Of a DNA stretch of 64,000 nt, positions 39,320 to 51,036 are shown one piece after another (position 1 is the first letter of the stretch; every line of letters begins with the position of its first letter). The notes under the pieces were generated by a model that worked only from the letters and a program-made list of their open reading frames with translations, had not been told where the DNA came from and ran no database searches. The DNA lies in contig WPIO01000003.1 in assembly GCA_009760855.2 (NCBI GenBank), positions 14,370,001 through 14,434,000 on the forward strand. The letters run 5' to 3'. Origin of the DNA: Cristatella mucedo. Lineage: Eukaryota; Bryozoa; Phylactolaemata; Cristatellidae. Both the position numbers and the translations under genes were made by a program.

Positions 39320-39418
39320 TGATGGCAACTGTCACGGGCTCGAGCCCTTCGGCATATGTAAAATACCTGGATAGAAATAGTTCTCTTAGGGTGCTCTACA
39401 ACTGAATTATATTTGATA
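39320..39418 (+). mobile_element. SINE-B remnant
   Basis: 'cacgggctcgagcccttcgg', 'catatgtaaaatacctggat', 'agaaatagttctcttagggt', 'gctctacaactgaattatat' give the 3' two-thirds; the tRNA-like head is lost. Confidence 0.75.
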
Positions 39419-40800
39419 TGCACTTATATAAATACAGCCAGCAAGGCCTGATGTGGTGGCTATGCCTCGTTGGGAGAATGCCACAGCTGGGTGGAGTCCG
39501 GGCTGGCTCCCACCCTGCACGGCACGTGCTAATTGTCGGTCAAGAGGGTGTCACTTATATTCAAGCAAGCTACCCTGCCGGTCACCAGGTGATGCCACCG
39601 GCAAAAATCGAAAATAACCACAGAATGAGCCAGGCTCCGAGCAGCGCTTGTATTGCCGGACGTCCAGCTGCATGTAAATAGCACCATTCGAAACGCTATG
39701 ATCAAGCCACAGGCCGGTAGTCTACTGTGTGGGGCAGGAGCAAAACCACCATCCATAGCAGAGCTCAGAAGACAACATCCGAGTTAAAACTCAACTCTGT
39801 CGAAATGGCAGCCGTCACAAGAATTGCCCTCTAACTATGACCTCCTGTCAACGGTTGTGCATGGCTTCCCAGCTTAATAATCACCTGTTTTGAACCATCA
39901 TTCAGCCCACAGCCCACAAGACAAACGACAGAAGCATTATCACACTGCCAGATCGTAAACTAATTCAATGGTCTTCTCGTGTGGGCCGTTCTGCCATTAA
40001 TCACATGAAACCTCTGGTGAAGGTCGCCACTTTGGCGACTCCGATGTGCAACTACATAGCAAGCACCCTCTTTAGCTTGTGCTGGGAACGTGATTACACT
40101 AGACTGCTGGTCAGAGAACGGTTGCCATGCCTCATCAAGAGCTTGAAAACCGCAGGTCATCTTTAGGATTTCGAATGCAGGCAGTATGGGGAAAAAGAAA
40201 ATCTGAAAAGTCAGTCTCTCTAAAATGCTACACACCGGGGATGACGGCATCGGGGAGGCGGCTCCTACTTCGGGCGAACTCCTAGCATGCCAAGCCACAT
40301 GCCTAGTTCATCCCTGAGCAGCAGCAATGAGAACAAATATTTTATAGTTATCAAAAATCAACGGCACGGTGGCTGGATATTACGAATGATGAAGCTAACA
40401 GACGAGCCTGCTCTTGAGGGTCTTAGGTTCGGCACAGCTACTTTCTGCGTCTCCAGACTTCCGGAAGTACAGCGGTCGGGGTTATACAATCTTGGCTCTA
40501 GTCACTTTAAGCTATAGCTGAAGGAACGGCAGTGAGATGGAGAAACGAGCCGGCCATGGGCAGATCGCTATGTCGACTTCAGACAGTGTCGGAAAGGGGA
40601 GGGACCTGGCACGCTGGGCTCCACCAACACGGTCGTATGCACAGGTCTGTTCAGTTCGAAGACAACGGAAAACGACAGTGCTTAAGATATCTGCCCCCTG
40701 CGGCATCGTGACCGCGGCAGAGCGAAACTGCTGCGCGAGAAACTGCACAGCAGTGCCTCTTCGTACCGTCTCGTCGCATGCAGCGGTGCCCGCGCTTACG

Positions 40801-40810
40801 CCAGCCAGCT

Positions 40811-40843
<33 letters not shown>
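40801..40843. repeat. (CAGC)n/(GCCA)n tetranucleotide repeat
   Basis: About ten CCAG units directly downstream (on the minus strand) of the candidate initiator exon; a simple repeat. Confidence 0.95.
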
Positions 40844-40844
<1 letters not shown>

Positions 40845-40865
40845 TGAGCATGTAACGAAACCTAC

Positions 40866-40874
40866 CATTGTCAT
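40866..40874 (-). CDS. Candidate NFI initiator exon (3 codons)
   Basis: The exon at 38234 needs an upstream exon that ends in phase 0. On the minus strand at 40874-40866 there is cccaaaATGACAATG followed by a consensus donor GTAGGT, giving M-T-M joined in phase 0 to DEFHPF. The start has A at -3. The upstream 100-200 bases are GC-rich with several CpGs (GCGGCCGC, CGCGC), as expected of a promoter or 5' UTR. NFI genes commonly have short alternative first exons, so a 3-codon exon is possible. Nothing in the three residues identifies the family, so this is inference from position and splice phase. Confidence 0.3.
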
Positions 40875-42194
40875 TTTGGGCCTGCTGCCTATCCAGCCAC
40901 TCGCATCTTGCGGCCGCTGCTACTGCGCCGTGAAGAGAATGTGTACCGATGGCACTCGCGCACTCCCCGCAACACGTTAGAATAAACAGAATGTAAAATG
41001 GCGTATTTTGTTTTGTATGTCGCAGCGCCCAAGGAAAGTTAATCAAGACCAATCATATCCACCCTACGGCGATAAGGGGCGGCTAGCGTGACGAATCACA
41101 GAGCTCGTTACGTTTCCTAGGGGGAGGGTCCACTGGGGGGTAACCGTTTTCAGAGGGAGATAATAACCCAAACAATCTCTGACGCATGCGCTGGGCATAC
41201 ACCGGTGGGCCACTTGGGATCCGTAGGTGTCTTTCCCCCAGAGCCAAAAAAAGGCTCATGATAACCTTTCTGAATAAACGAGAGAGCCACACAAACTATT
41301 CTAGACGTCATAAAATTAAAGACAGCACACCTGGCTCTCAGCTACAGCCGTCAAGACGGGCGAGCCTAAACCTCTGGGGAACTCCCAGGATTCGTCAGTG
41401 GATTGTCTCCCCGTGCCATTTATCTGCAAGGGTGGTCGGTCGGTAAATGATCCTTTGCGAACACCACCCATCGAGTTCGGCGGAAATTCTTGCTCTCTTA
41501 TCCCGGTGGAACAAAACCTATCACAACATGCAAACCTGAATTACCAAGCGCCGTTAAGGGGTCGCCTTCTGCACTGAATCGCTCATTGTAAATCGACTAA
41601 GAGCTGGCCGCTCACCAGCAGTCTTGTTGAACAAGAAAGGCTAGGGCTCGCACGGCTCAATCAGGCCGCGCCAGCGTCGAGGTTGAGATTCGGTCTTGAG
41701 TGTCCCGAGCGGTCAATCTTACTGGGTGTGATTGTAACAGCGAGTCAAGATTCAAATCGTGCGGTCAAATCGCTGGCTGAAAGCGACAGGCACCCGTCCA
41801 GCCGAATGGGCCGGAGGTTTCTTTTAGAGGGTAGGGATTACAATTAGTCCCTATCCGCCTGAGTGAAAGCGGTTTGCTCTCTCTTACTAGACTTAAGAGC
41901 GCATCTTCTGATCGCGACTTCTCATCTGTGGTAAGTTGCCATAGTTGCTCGGCAGCCGAAAGTTAATCAGTCCAAGTTGGAAGTGTCAAATATACTACCG
42001 TCCGGCTAGTGCTTCGTTTAGACTTGATGCTGCACTCGATGGTGCGGGGTAATGCTTTGTTACTTCTTTGACACATAAGCGAGTCAGTAGTCAACCTCAG
42101 GGGGTTCCGTGAGGTGCCGAACGAATCTAGATCCTCTATGAATTTTGGCGAAGTCCTGCAGTAACTTTTCGGTCTCTCTCTTGGTCTGCCTATC

Positions 42195-42197
<3 letters not shown>
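40875..42197. other. GC-richer upstream flank
   Basis: Raised CpG content around 40880-41000 could be the promoter of the minus-strand gene. I recognise no protein, RNA or repeat in the rest. Confidence 0.4.

Positions 42198-42278
<81 letters not shown>
42198..42278. repeat. (TC)n microsatellite
   Basis: About 80 bp of pure TC. Confidence 0.97.
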
Positions 42279-42279
<1 letters not shown>

Positions 42280-42316
42280 GCCAGCTTCCGCACCGGGAGC
42301 AAGTGTAGAAGTCCAT

Positions 42317-42390
42317 AATAATAATAATAATGCCTTGTGCATAGCACCCTTAAAGAATGAATCTACATCCGGGCGCTTTACAACTCTAAG
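42317..42390 (-). mobile_element. LINE-type 3' tail fragment
   Basis: Minus strand: AAAGCGCCCGGATGTAGATT, CATTCTTTAAGGGTGCTATG, CACAAGGC then (ATT)n. The hairpin order matches the LINE A/SINE-B tail but is diverged. What lies further upstream in the minus direction is not recognisable. Confidence 0.55.
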
Positions 42391-44239
42391 AGACTAAATG
42401 TCCTGAAGTTAATGAAAAGCAAGTTATCGTGCTTAGATGAGCATGAAAAGGCGTATAAGAAGACACTCTGGGTTGCTGGTAAGTAGGACCCAGGGTTAAA
42501 AACACTGAATCGTCCGCTGGTCAGTGCTCAAAGCTCACAGGACTCTGACTCTGAGGATTCATTAAGAGAACAATTTCGCTGGCAACTGAGGAGAGCAGAC
42601 TAAGCTCGAGCAGTATGGCAGACCTCAATGTACCGCTTCACTTATAAAGTCGGAGCAGCAGCAGCAGTTCGATATCCCGCTCTCGTCACTCGCTTATCGA
42701 GCGGTGAGGCACCAAAGCCAAAAGTATTGAAGAAATGAGGAAACTGATGAACTTTCCTCTTCACTGCAAAATTTAAAAAAAATGAAAGTCGCGTGCACAG
42801 GATGCACGAAAATGCCAATTTTGTGCCGATCGGATTCTGCGCACGAAGATGTTTGCCTGCAGAATCGATTTATGAATGGGCGAATTCTTTCCGGTAACAC
42901 TGGTAGGTGAGTTGCTAGCTACGATTCGACGAAGTAAAAGGCTTCTGAAGGGTCGACAGCTTGAACAGTGTAGCTGCGTTCAAAAAGCTATTGGTGAGAG
43001 GTACGCTCTCGACGATGTAATCAATAGCCAAGCTAGCATGACACGAACGGCGATAATCTCAAACCAAAAAAAGGATGTCTGAATCTCGCTGAATCTTGCA
43101 AGCACACATACACACACCCACACAAGTACATGCCCACAAACAATGAACGCAGATCGTCCAGCGGCTGAACTACACCAGAGGCTAGTTGACGTGCAACCTT
43201 CACCCTGAAAAATATCCGTTACTCAGTAAAGTACGCAACATTTCGAGGACGGCCTAGCCGAGCCAATGTGACGTAAGCAGCGAAGCGTTTCGATACGGTC
43301 ATTACTGGCAACATTGCATCATACGTCGTTGGCAAGCCGACGCCCACATTAAGTATGCCTAGCGGGGTGACCGCATGCCAACTAGGGTTAGGCGTTGCTC
43401 GAGCGACACTTATCTGTCGACAATAGCTATTGCACTCGCTCCGGAGCGTCGCTTTGCGACAGTGCGAATACCTAGCGGTCGCGGCGTACCATCGCGAAGG
43501 AAGGAACGCCGCCGGCGGCGGTCGCTGGCCGCGGGAAAGAGCTAGGACGCGTGGAATGCATAGAGCGATCCGTCGGGGCAAATGCCAGGCTTTGACTATC
43601 GGCAGAGTGCAGACATCGAAGACCAGAATTTGATTCGCTCTCCGAGAGTTGAAAAGACGTTCAACAATTAAAAGCTCATTTTACAATGCACTCTTACTTC
43701 ATTTGTATTGACATCCGTTTCGCTGAGCTCATCGTCGTCGCTATTATATTTTGCTCTCTCTCAGAATGTAACTGCATGTTGCATAGCACTACGCGAACAT
43801 TTGCTGCCGGTAAGCTTTCGCGACTGAACACAACTAAGTGCCTAAGGCTTCCGGCAGATTCGACACCTAAGCTAGATTCCAGGGAAATATCAGGACTGTC
43901 AACCTATGGCCGGTCGCAGGCACACAAAGGATGGACGATCAGTCCAGAGCGTGTGTGTCTCATATTCAAGTGGTCAAGCGTTCGGCAAACAGATGGCAAG
44001 AGCTCGGCGTGTGGGTAGAGCATCTGTACATAAGCACTTAATCGAAATCGTAAATTAAAGGTCGCACCGTCACACCAATGACGCCTAAGAAACTTTGCAG
44101 TTGTTCTTTGTTTCCTTTTCGAGCTCCTATGGCGGTTGTGACGGCTGAGAATACTATTCAAAGATTTTACTTATGCTTAACGGCAGAAAACGAAGTAAGT
44201 CAGTGAGAGGGACACAGAGAGAGATACTGAGAAAGAGAG
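42391..44239. other. Upstream flank, locally CpG-rich
   Basis: A CpG-dense block at about 43420-43600 (GCCGCCGGCGGCGGTCGCTG) stands out. ORFs of 110-120 codons here have no family features. Could be a promoter-type CpG cluster; no gene is recognised. Confidence 0.4.
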
Positions 44240-44262
44240 TGAGAGATTCCGAGAGAGATTCT

Positions 44263-44296
<34 letters not shown>

Positions 44297-44337
44297 GATA
44301 GATAGATAGCTAGATAGCTAGATAGATAGATAGAGAT

Positions 44338-44412
<75 letters not shown>
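44240..44412. repeat. (GA)n tracts with GATA interruptions
   Basis: GA-rich from 44240, a GATAGATAGCTA block at about 44297-44337, then pure GA at about 44339-44411. Confidence 0.95.
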
Positions 44413-44414
<2 letters not shown>

Positions 44415-44701
44415 TATACTGCGAAAGAAAAAGAAGAGGTGGGATAAAAGAGAGAAACTGTGTTATGACCGATCGACCCACAATAGTTCGGGTATCGGCA
44501 CAACGCGTGCAATGTGCAAAGATTTTAAGCTAGCAATATGCCAACGACAACGACATAGCACTGTTCTGAACAAAGCGCCTGCAATAAAACCATATTATAA
44601 AAAGCACAAACAAGTTTATTTCAGTTATGCTTAAAGGAGGAAAACGAAGTAAGTCAGTGAGAGAGACTGCAAAAGAGAGAGTCAAGAAGAAAGAGAGAGT
44701 G

Positions 44702-44706
<5 letters not shown>

Positions 44707-44784
<78 letters not shown>
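44707..44784. repeat. (GA)n microsatellite
   Basis: About 78 bp of pure GA. The flanks 'cggcagaaaacgaagtaagtcagtgagag' (about 44180) and 'aggaggaaaacgaagtaagtcagtgagag' (about 44635) upstream of this and the previous tract are alike, so the two tracts are a diverged duplication. Confidence 0.93.
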
Positions 44785-44787
<3 letters not shown>

Positions 44788-44818
44788 TGCGAGAGAGAAC
44801 AGATCCCCGACGATTTTA

Positions 44819-44930
44819 AATAATAGTAATAATAATACAATTGATAAAGCACCCTCAGATAACTCTATCTCTTTCAAGGCGCTTTATATTTGCTGCAAAG
44901 GAAACACGATCGAATGGTGAGTGGTATAAG
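44819..44930 (-). mobile_element. LINE family A 3' end
   Basis: Minus strand: CATTCGATCGTGTTTCCTTT, GCAGCAAATATAAAGCGCCT, TGAAAGAGATAGAGTTATCT, GAGGGTGCTTTATCAATTGT then (ATT)n. Only the last hundred bases are present. Confidence 0.85.
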
Positions 44931-45566
44931 TAACCTGGGAAAGGGCTTTGAGCCTTTATTTGAGTTACAGGGATACCGAGATGCTAGGGGTATCTACGAT
45001 AAAACGCCTTCATGTCAGCACCATGTGAGGACTTTGATTAATGCCAAAAGGGAAAAATGTTTGCAACATTTAATTGAGGGATTTATAACTCTAAGGCAGT
45101 GTAGGCACCGATAATGCGTATACCTCACTGCCGGTTGTTCGCACGCAATTTTCATTCGAAGAAACTAGGGTTGGCAGGTGGTCAGAATTTAGGTGACCAC
45201 GATCCGGGTTAGGGAATCACGTAGCTGTGCCTCGTTCGCTCGCAAGCTCTCCAGTCTGCTACGTAGGGCCTTGAACGCCGCGAATTCTTAGTTACTATAA
45301 CATGCCTCACCGGGTGAAGTACACTAAAACTTAATAATGGTATGGGCCACAACAAAAGAGTAAGATGGTCACATTTCAAGACCCGAGTCATAGAATAATG
45401 TCCTGCTGCAAGCAGCTTTATATTGCTCACTTCAGGCGGGGTAATAGCCTCTAAGGCTCCTTATCCGCACCATAGGTGAGGCATTTTTAATCATCAGACC
45501 TTCACTTTCTAAGCAATTCATGAAGACTAAGCATGGCTGTAAATTAATGCACTGATTCCTGATGCC

Positions 45567-45652
45567 GCTCCGGTTTAGCCCAGTGGTTAAGGTTCTCACT
45601 TCAACCAAGGTCAAGAATCTGGCGCAATACAAATGAATTATATTATATTTAT
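45567..45652 (+). mobile_element. SINE-B with large internal deletion
   Basis: Head 'ctccggtttagcccagtggt', 'taaggttctcacttcaacca', then directly the end 'ggcgcaatacaaatgaatta'. The box B region and hairpin are missing. Confidence 0.75.
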
Positions 45653-45871
45653 TTTTCCTCATACATTTATATGTAATTCGCATTTTTTGTGGGTTACTCA
45701 TATCATTCAGAGAAAGGCAAACAATTAAATATCGTTCGCTGTATGCTCTCATATACAAGTAAAACAATGGAAGTTTTTTAACTTCGTAAGCTGCTGGTTA
45801 CCATCTTATAGAAACAAATGGCGATGCACATTCATTTCCGATCTAATGCACTACGGCGCCGATTATTTGGC

Positions 45872-46136
45872 TTAATAATAATAATAATATTGCACTTGAT
45901 AAAGCGCCCTCAGAGAACTTAATCTCTTTCTAGGCGCTTTACATTTGCTGCAAAGTGATACGCAATAGAATAGTAAGTAAAATCATGCTTGAAAAACAAA
46001 CAAAATGAATAACATGGTTAGGGGTTACATGCACTGGGTCAGCATGCAAATGTGGTTAGTGACAGCATGAACAGTGTCAGCACGCATAAGCACATCGAGG
46101 ACGAATCACAAGGACCCACTAAATGCTGTCCTAAAC
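45872..46136 (-). mobile_element. LINE family A 3' UTR
   Basis: Minus strand, from AGGACAGCATTTAGTGGGTC through CATGCTGACCCAGTGCATGT, the CTTTCTAGGC/GGGCGCTTTA stem to (ATT)n. It begins near the end of the coding region (FRTAF) and contains no RT motif. Confidence 0.9.
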
Positions 46137-46359
46137 TGCTGGCTTGGCGGCACTCTTAGCTTTGCGGACTTATAGACAGAGATACAACATACCGGTTCGC
46201 ATTTACCATATTTCCACATAAGACTAGCTCAGGAAAACCACGGCTGCTCCGCAGCACGAAAAAACCAATACAAGCTCTTCAATACGTACGTACATGTACG
46301 CGGTTCCGCTGAAACTGACGCACGCGCTCTTTAATGCTACATGGAACCGCATTGCTTAC
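46137..46359. other. Unassigned, with possible LINE family B tail
   Basis: 'ctttgcggacttatagacag' and 'agatacaacat' at about 46158-46190 resemble the 3' end of LINE family B (compare 51140-51185). The rest is unassigned. Confidence 0.35.
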
Positions 46360-46422
46360 CTTGTCAAACAATAAATAGAATATGAATTTGCTGCTGCCAT
46401 CTAAAGTTGTGAGAAACTGCAT
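46360..46422 (-). CDS. Candidate alternative NFI first exon or unrelated exon
   Basis: On the minus strand an open frame reads MQFLTTLDGSSKFIFYLLFD-K and ends at a consensus donor GACAAG/GTAAGC in phase 0. An in-frame TAG lies upstream, so the ATG at 46422-46420 would be the start. Phase 0 would let it splice to DEFHPF at 38389. An acceptor-like gcag at about 46476 means it could instead be an internal exon of another minus-strand gene. The surroundings are CpG-rich. I do not recognise the peptide. The Kozak context is poor (C at -3). Confidence 0.2.
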
Positions 46423-48374
46423 CCGGTGCCGTATCTCCGGAGTTAGCTCACAGCCGCGGGCAACGCCCTTCACCTGCAGCCTGGGCTATTTCTACGGCCA
46501 AGTCCGAGGGCCTAACGAGGCTTCCGCTGCTACCGCGAGGCCTAGGCCGGCGAGAAGCTGTCCTCGCTGTGACGTGGCTTGGCTGCGTGACTTGTTGGTC
46601 AGAATGAGCGGGCAGTCCTTGAGTAAGTGTGACATATGTACACGTTGCTTCCAGTGAACCTCGTCAATAAATGACTTCGGCTATCCACCTACCTACTAAG
46701 TGTTTCTCTTCAAGCAGCTCCACTTCATACCAGTCATGCAGTTGGCAATGTAATAGCGAAGAATTTATAATACTTTAGCATGCCTTAAACCAAGCTGGTT
46801 TTATCGATCGTTAATATGGTTCTAAGCTCAATCCGGATGGATGAATAGTTTACTACTGCTTATAGAAACAAAATTCAAGAGAAGCAATATACAAGACAGA
46901 ATGTTCCCTTCACTGTATTTCACATATGCTGTGCTTCATGGTATGTACTTTTAGGGCAAAAAAGTGAGGATACTTTAATTCGTCTACTGAAAGCTTTCCG
47001 AAGGAGGAGTTTGCGTAATCGTTGTGGCTTTGCATATAGTTTCAGAAAAAACACTAGTGTGTAAAAATTTCAATGCAGCCACCTTCTTTGAAGTTAGGTT
47101 GAAATATAATATGTGTGGCTCGAACGTTAGGCTGAAATTAAACTTGTGTGGCTCAAACCAACTGCTTACTTCATAGTTCAGGGTGCAGAGTCTCCTGATT
47201 CATTGCAATTGCGGTAATCCAGGTTTCGAATTGGTGATGCGTCACAGCTTTAGAAGCAACTCCTGGCACGGTTTTAAGTCATCGATCATTATTGAGCTCG
47301 AAAAGGTTAACCATGAAGTAGTTACATATTGCTTAGGACTTGAGTATTTATATAAGTGTACTGCTTAGGTTGATTGAACGCACAAATCCTCGAGGTATGG
47401 CGGCCATGGATTATCGTAGCCGGTTGTCATGCGAAATCTTTTATTTTGCAAGCGTCACTGTTCCCTAAGCTAACAGCTACATTTATCTTGCTATTAATTT
47501 CTTCTCGAAGCTCTGCATGGTCTTGGGAAGCTAATTTATCTAGTCTTTATTTATCAGAGCTTTATTTCTAAAGCCGCATGGCCGACATTGATGGGAACCA
47601 CCTCGAAGTTCGGTTAAAGAATCTTGGAAGTTGCATCAAATTCGTGCAGGTTCGCAGTTGATATCCAAATGCGTAGTCACAACATGTACCCTATATATGC
47701 AGTATATATTTTCTGTAACTGACGTATCACTCTAAGCGCCTGTGCGTGATCATCTACTTTGGTTAACTTTCTGCCGCAATGTATGAGCAATAAAAATGTG
47801 ACACAACCTCTGCCAATGACGTCAGGGCTGCTACTTACAGTACACATGCGAACCACGAGTGTAAGTAAGCTCTGAGCGGCACAGATTTATTAACCAGGGC
47901 CGAAAATGACGGGCTTGTGTTTTGTAGTCGGCATATACTTATTTTTATTTAAGAGATGCATCTTCAGTCCATAGGTCATTCAGAGAAGCAAGAAAAATCT
48001 TGACGCGACTAGCTAGACCTACAGAGAAGGAAGGCTGTTAGACTTTGAAATTGCTCATTAAAAGTCATATCGTAATGGTGGCTCGCATTTGGCTCAGGCC
48101 TCTGCAGCGCTATTACCGTCGAGCCATGCGCGGCTCCCGCTTAACTCCGCAGAGATCATACGTCAATGCGGGTCCACACGATGGTGCTGAGAGATTTTTT
48201 CGTAGATGGCTTTCCCCTCAATCTAGACTGTCATCTAGAGCAGCAGCAGCGGCGCTCGTTAGCATGGCAGCAGATTGCTCGCAGACAATCTTCGCACAGT
48301 GTTTTGTTGTATGAGCCGATCGAAACGAAACACTGAGCGATGCTCTCTCCTTTGGATTGACCTAATAATAATGT
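46423..48374. other. Unassigned flank
   Basis: 46440-46600 is CpG-rich; 46680-48360 is AT-rich with no recognisable gene. About 47090-47160 contains an imperfect direct repeat (TTAGG-TGAAAT-TAA-TGTGTGGCTC). Confidence 0.4.
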
Positions 48375-48520
48375 TAGCTGATTTAACAGCCTCATTTGTA
48401 AAATGCCAGATGAGCCTCACTGCTGCTTGCAATGGGCAATGAAGAGTCGCCCACAGCAGGACTCGAACCTACGACCAGGATCGTGAAGAGCGAGCACCTT
48501 ACCTCCTGGGGTAAGGCTCA
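48375..48520 (-). mobile_element. SINE-A copy
   Basis: Minus strand: CTTACCCCAGGAGGTAAGGT, GTCGTAGGTTCGAGTCCTGC (box B), GGGCGACTCTTCATTGCCCA, then a shortened hairpin region and the end GAGGCTGTTAAATCAGCTA. Confidence 0.85.
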
Positions 48521-48695
48521 GGGCAATTTAGCTGGGTTCCTGACGGTGTGTGCGAGAGCCCATGCGCTGACGCTGGATCCCCGCGAAGAGCCCCATGCTT
48601 TTCATCGCCGGCTCGACTTATGAGCCCAGCGCTTGATATCCAAGTATCTTTGCATTATCAGTTGATAGAAGCGATTCCCAGCTTACTGCCAGTCA

Positions 48696-48861
48696 TAATC
48701 GTGATGGCACACTAGGTAACGTGGTTACTTTTCATGACTTCTGTCCCGAAGTCGTGGGTTCGAATCCTGTGGTGGGCAGTCCTTCATTGCCACTGCAATA
48801 GGTGGTGATAGTCGTAAAGGCTCTTCTGATGCTAAACACAAGAGGCTGTTAAATCAGCAAG
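48696..48861 (+). mobile_element. SINE-A copy
   Basis: Well preserved: ATCGTGATGGCACACTAGGT, GTCGTGGGTTCGAATCCTGT (box B), GGGCAGTCCTTCATTGCCAC, GGTGGTGATAGTCGTAAAGG, and the end AGAGGCTGTTAAATCAGCA. It faces the minus-strand copy 180 bases away. Confidence 0.92.
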
Positions 48862-49980
48862 TATTTTTTTCCTTACTGGCTAGCACGAGGCTTGTCGCAA
48901 GGTGCATGCTGAATTTTAAACAAGCGTCCGTGTTCATTCCAATTCCATTTGGAAAGAGCTGTCCACAGTGGGCTCCCTGGTAGGTGCTACGCACACCGCC
49001 TTTTGAAATCAATCCTGCGGAGCCAGGGGGTGTTGCCGCGCCGCTCCTGACCGTTGGCGTAACCAGAGGGCATAGGTATCAGGTACAGCCTGAGCCTATT
49101 ATTCACAGCGGCCCTTCCGCCGTACACACGACAGACTTCCAGCGTCGGTTTCCGCAGACGCGAGCCAACTCAAGCCTTGTACGTACGCTGTTGGGACTAG
49201 CATTAGCGGTAGCGGTACTCGAAGTCTTTCTATCCGTAGCAGAACGACCTACCTTGTAGATTCGAAAGTGTCACTGCAGTTCTGTTCGAAGACAATAGGT
49301 CCAGAACAAGTTGCCAGCTTGGCACTCATTACAGTGAGATATTTGAAAGTCCTCTGTGCTGTGATGGTCGCATTCGCCCATAATGGTAGGGGCTTCGCCT
49401 TCTTCAGGAACGACAGAAGGGAAGAGCGTTTTCAGGGCCAGCCGGCAAATGACATGTCAAGCTGTTATTAGGTGTCTACAGGCGTGGCTTATACCGGGTT
49501 CAGTCCGCTTGTCTCATCGTCCCATCGAGTTGTCATTAGGGCTTTGCAAACGCTGGCGGATACGGGACCAGGCCGGGTGAACTCGGCGACACGGTCGTGC
49601 AATTTCAGCTCGGATTACAAGCCGGCTCGTAGCCACCTTTCCCGCGAATGCTTCGTGAATCTAAGCAGCTCTAATTTAATTTAGTTGTCCTCAGCATCTG
49701 ATGTGGCGATCTGAGTTTTTCGTAGCGTAGCGTCCCCTTGCTTTGCGTAAATCGGTCAGTGAGTGGGGTCTCTCATCGCTGACCGGTCAGACGTGATTTT
49801 TGCAGCTCGAAAGCACGCCGTTTCAATGAAGCATTTCATGGACGTTCATGTAGTACGCCGCGATTCGGATTAGCACGTGGTAGCCGTCAAAAGTCAGGCT
49901 TTTAAGCCGTGCGTTGAGAGACAAGGATAGTGGAATCCAGAGAGTTAAAGCGGTAGAGCCGAGTAAATCGTGTTTTTTTA
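48862..49980. other. Unassigned GC-rich flank
   Basis: No recognisable protein. Several ORFs of 65-91 codons have no matching motif, splice context or repeat. Confidence 0.4.
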
Positions 49981-50064
49981 ATACCATTCTTCGCTCTTGG
50001 CGTAATTTTATGCTCTCAGTCTATACCATTCTTCGCTCTTGGCGTAATTTTATGCTCTCAGTCT
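49981..50064. repeat. 42-bp perfect tandem duplication
   Basis: ATACCATTCTTCGCTCTTGG... (49981-50022) is repeated without change at 50023-50064. Two copies only. Confidence 0.95.
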
Positions 50065-50933
50065 AACAGCCGACGGCCGGGTTGGTCACTTTGCATGCTG
50101 CTACTAGTTTATATTTGAGAGTGGCGCTGACTGCTGAGCGTCCTTTAAATATTGATTTACTTGAATACAGCATTTACTTTCTGAAGCTAACGGCGCAGAA
50201 ATTACAAATTCTTGGATTATCGATAAATAAGAAAAGATTGCGAAGTGTTTCGTGTAATCTTTCACTGTAACAGATACGGAATTGTAATAGCAACAAACCA
50301 GCATTATCCCACTAATCTTTCACAAAACGTGCATTTGATTGTCGTTGTTTTTAATCTTTCAAACCTGTTCTCTCTCGTGTAGTTTGCCTTACAATACGGC
50401 GTGCTAGCTCTCGTTGTACGGTAGATTGCCACGCTGGCCACCAGAGATCACGTGGATGAGACAGACCACGGGTATTATAAGCCGTTGTGCTTAGCCATGG
50501 TATCTTACCGCAGATTTAAGCGATTCCTCAGCTTGGAGTCGCGGTCTAGGAGGCCAGCTATGTGTGCGCTGCCGCGGTTGGCCGAACCAACCCTTCGAGG
50601 CGCTTCACTGGTCTCACCAGGACTCAGCTTTATTAAGGGTAGCCTTTACCTGGAATAGGAGATAGCCGGGGTAGCTAGGTTTTCCCCAGGAACCTACACA
50701 GCGGGTGCGCGAGCGGTCGCGCAGGGTGTGGCGGCGGATCTCAGCTTAACATTCAGCGCTTTCGTCCGAAGTAAGCGATGCGTTTTACTAGGGTACATCT
50801 AACTGCACTTTGAAAGAAACTGCACCTTTCCAGACCGCAGCGAGCGCCGCCAGACTGCACTGGTAGCTACGGAGTGTACACCTTCACGCACTGGCATTTC
50901 GCTTGCCTAATAGCGGCGGCGTTATCGTATTTC
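50065..50933. other. Unassigned sequence
   Basis: Nothing recognisable. CpG content is raised at about 50530-50760. Confidence 0.4.
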
Positions 50934-51036
50934 TTGGATTGCATTTCACTTTACAGCAAATGTAAAGCGCCCAGAGAGAGATTAAGTTCTCTGAGGGCGC
51001 TTTTTCAAGTGAATTATTATTATTATTATTATTATC
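50934..51036 (+). mobile_element. LINE family A 3' end
   Basis: TTGGATTGCATTTCACTTTA, CAGCAAATGTAAAGCGCCCA, GAGAGAGATTAAGTTCTCTG, AGGGCGCTTTTTCAAGTGAA then (ATT)n. Only about 100 bases; well preserved. Confidence 0.9.

Larger units (their letters stand above)
38390..40865 (-). other. Presumed first NFI intron / upstream region
   Basis: Contains the C-rich minisatellite at 38685-38870 and a SINE-B remnant at 39320-39418. A poor ORF mix otherwise. It would be the first intron if the initiator exon at 40866 is right. Confidence 0.5.

Noticed and set aside
41200-41240. 'tccgtaggtg' resembling the 18S rRNA 3' end
   Set aside because: Ten-base match only; surrounding sequence is unrelated to rRNA.
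46382-46657. 91-codon plus-strand ORF with CPRCD and CDICTRC cysteines
   Set aside because: Looks faintly like a zinc-binding protein but there is no recognisable domain spacing, and it overlaps the minus-strand candidate exon.
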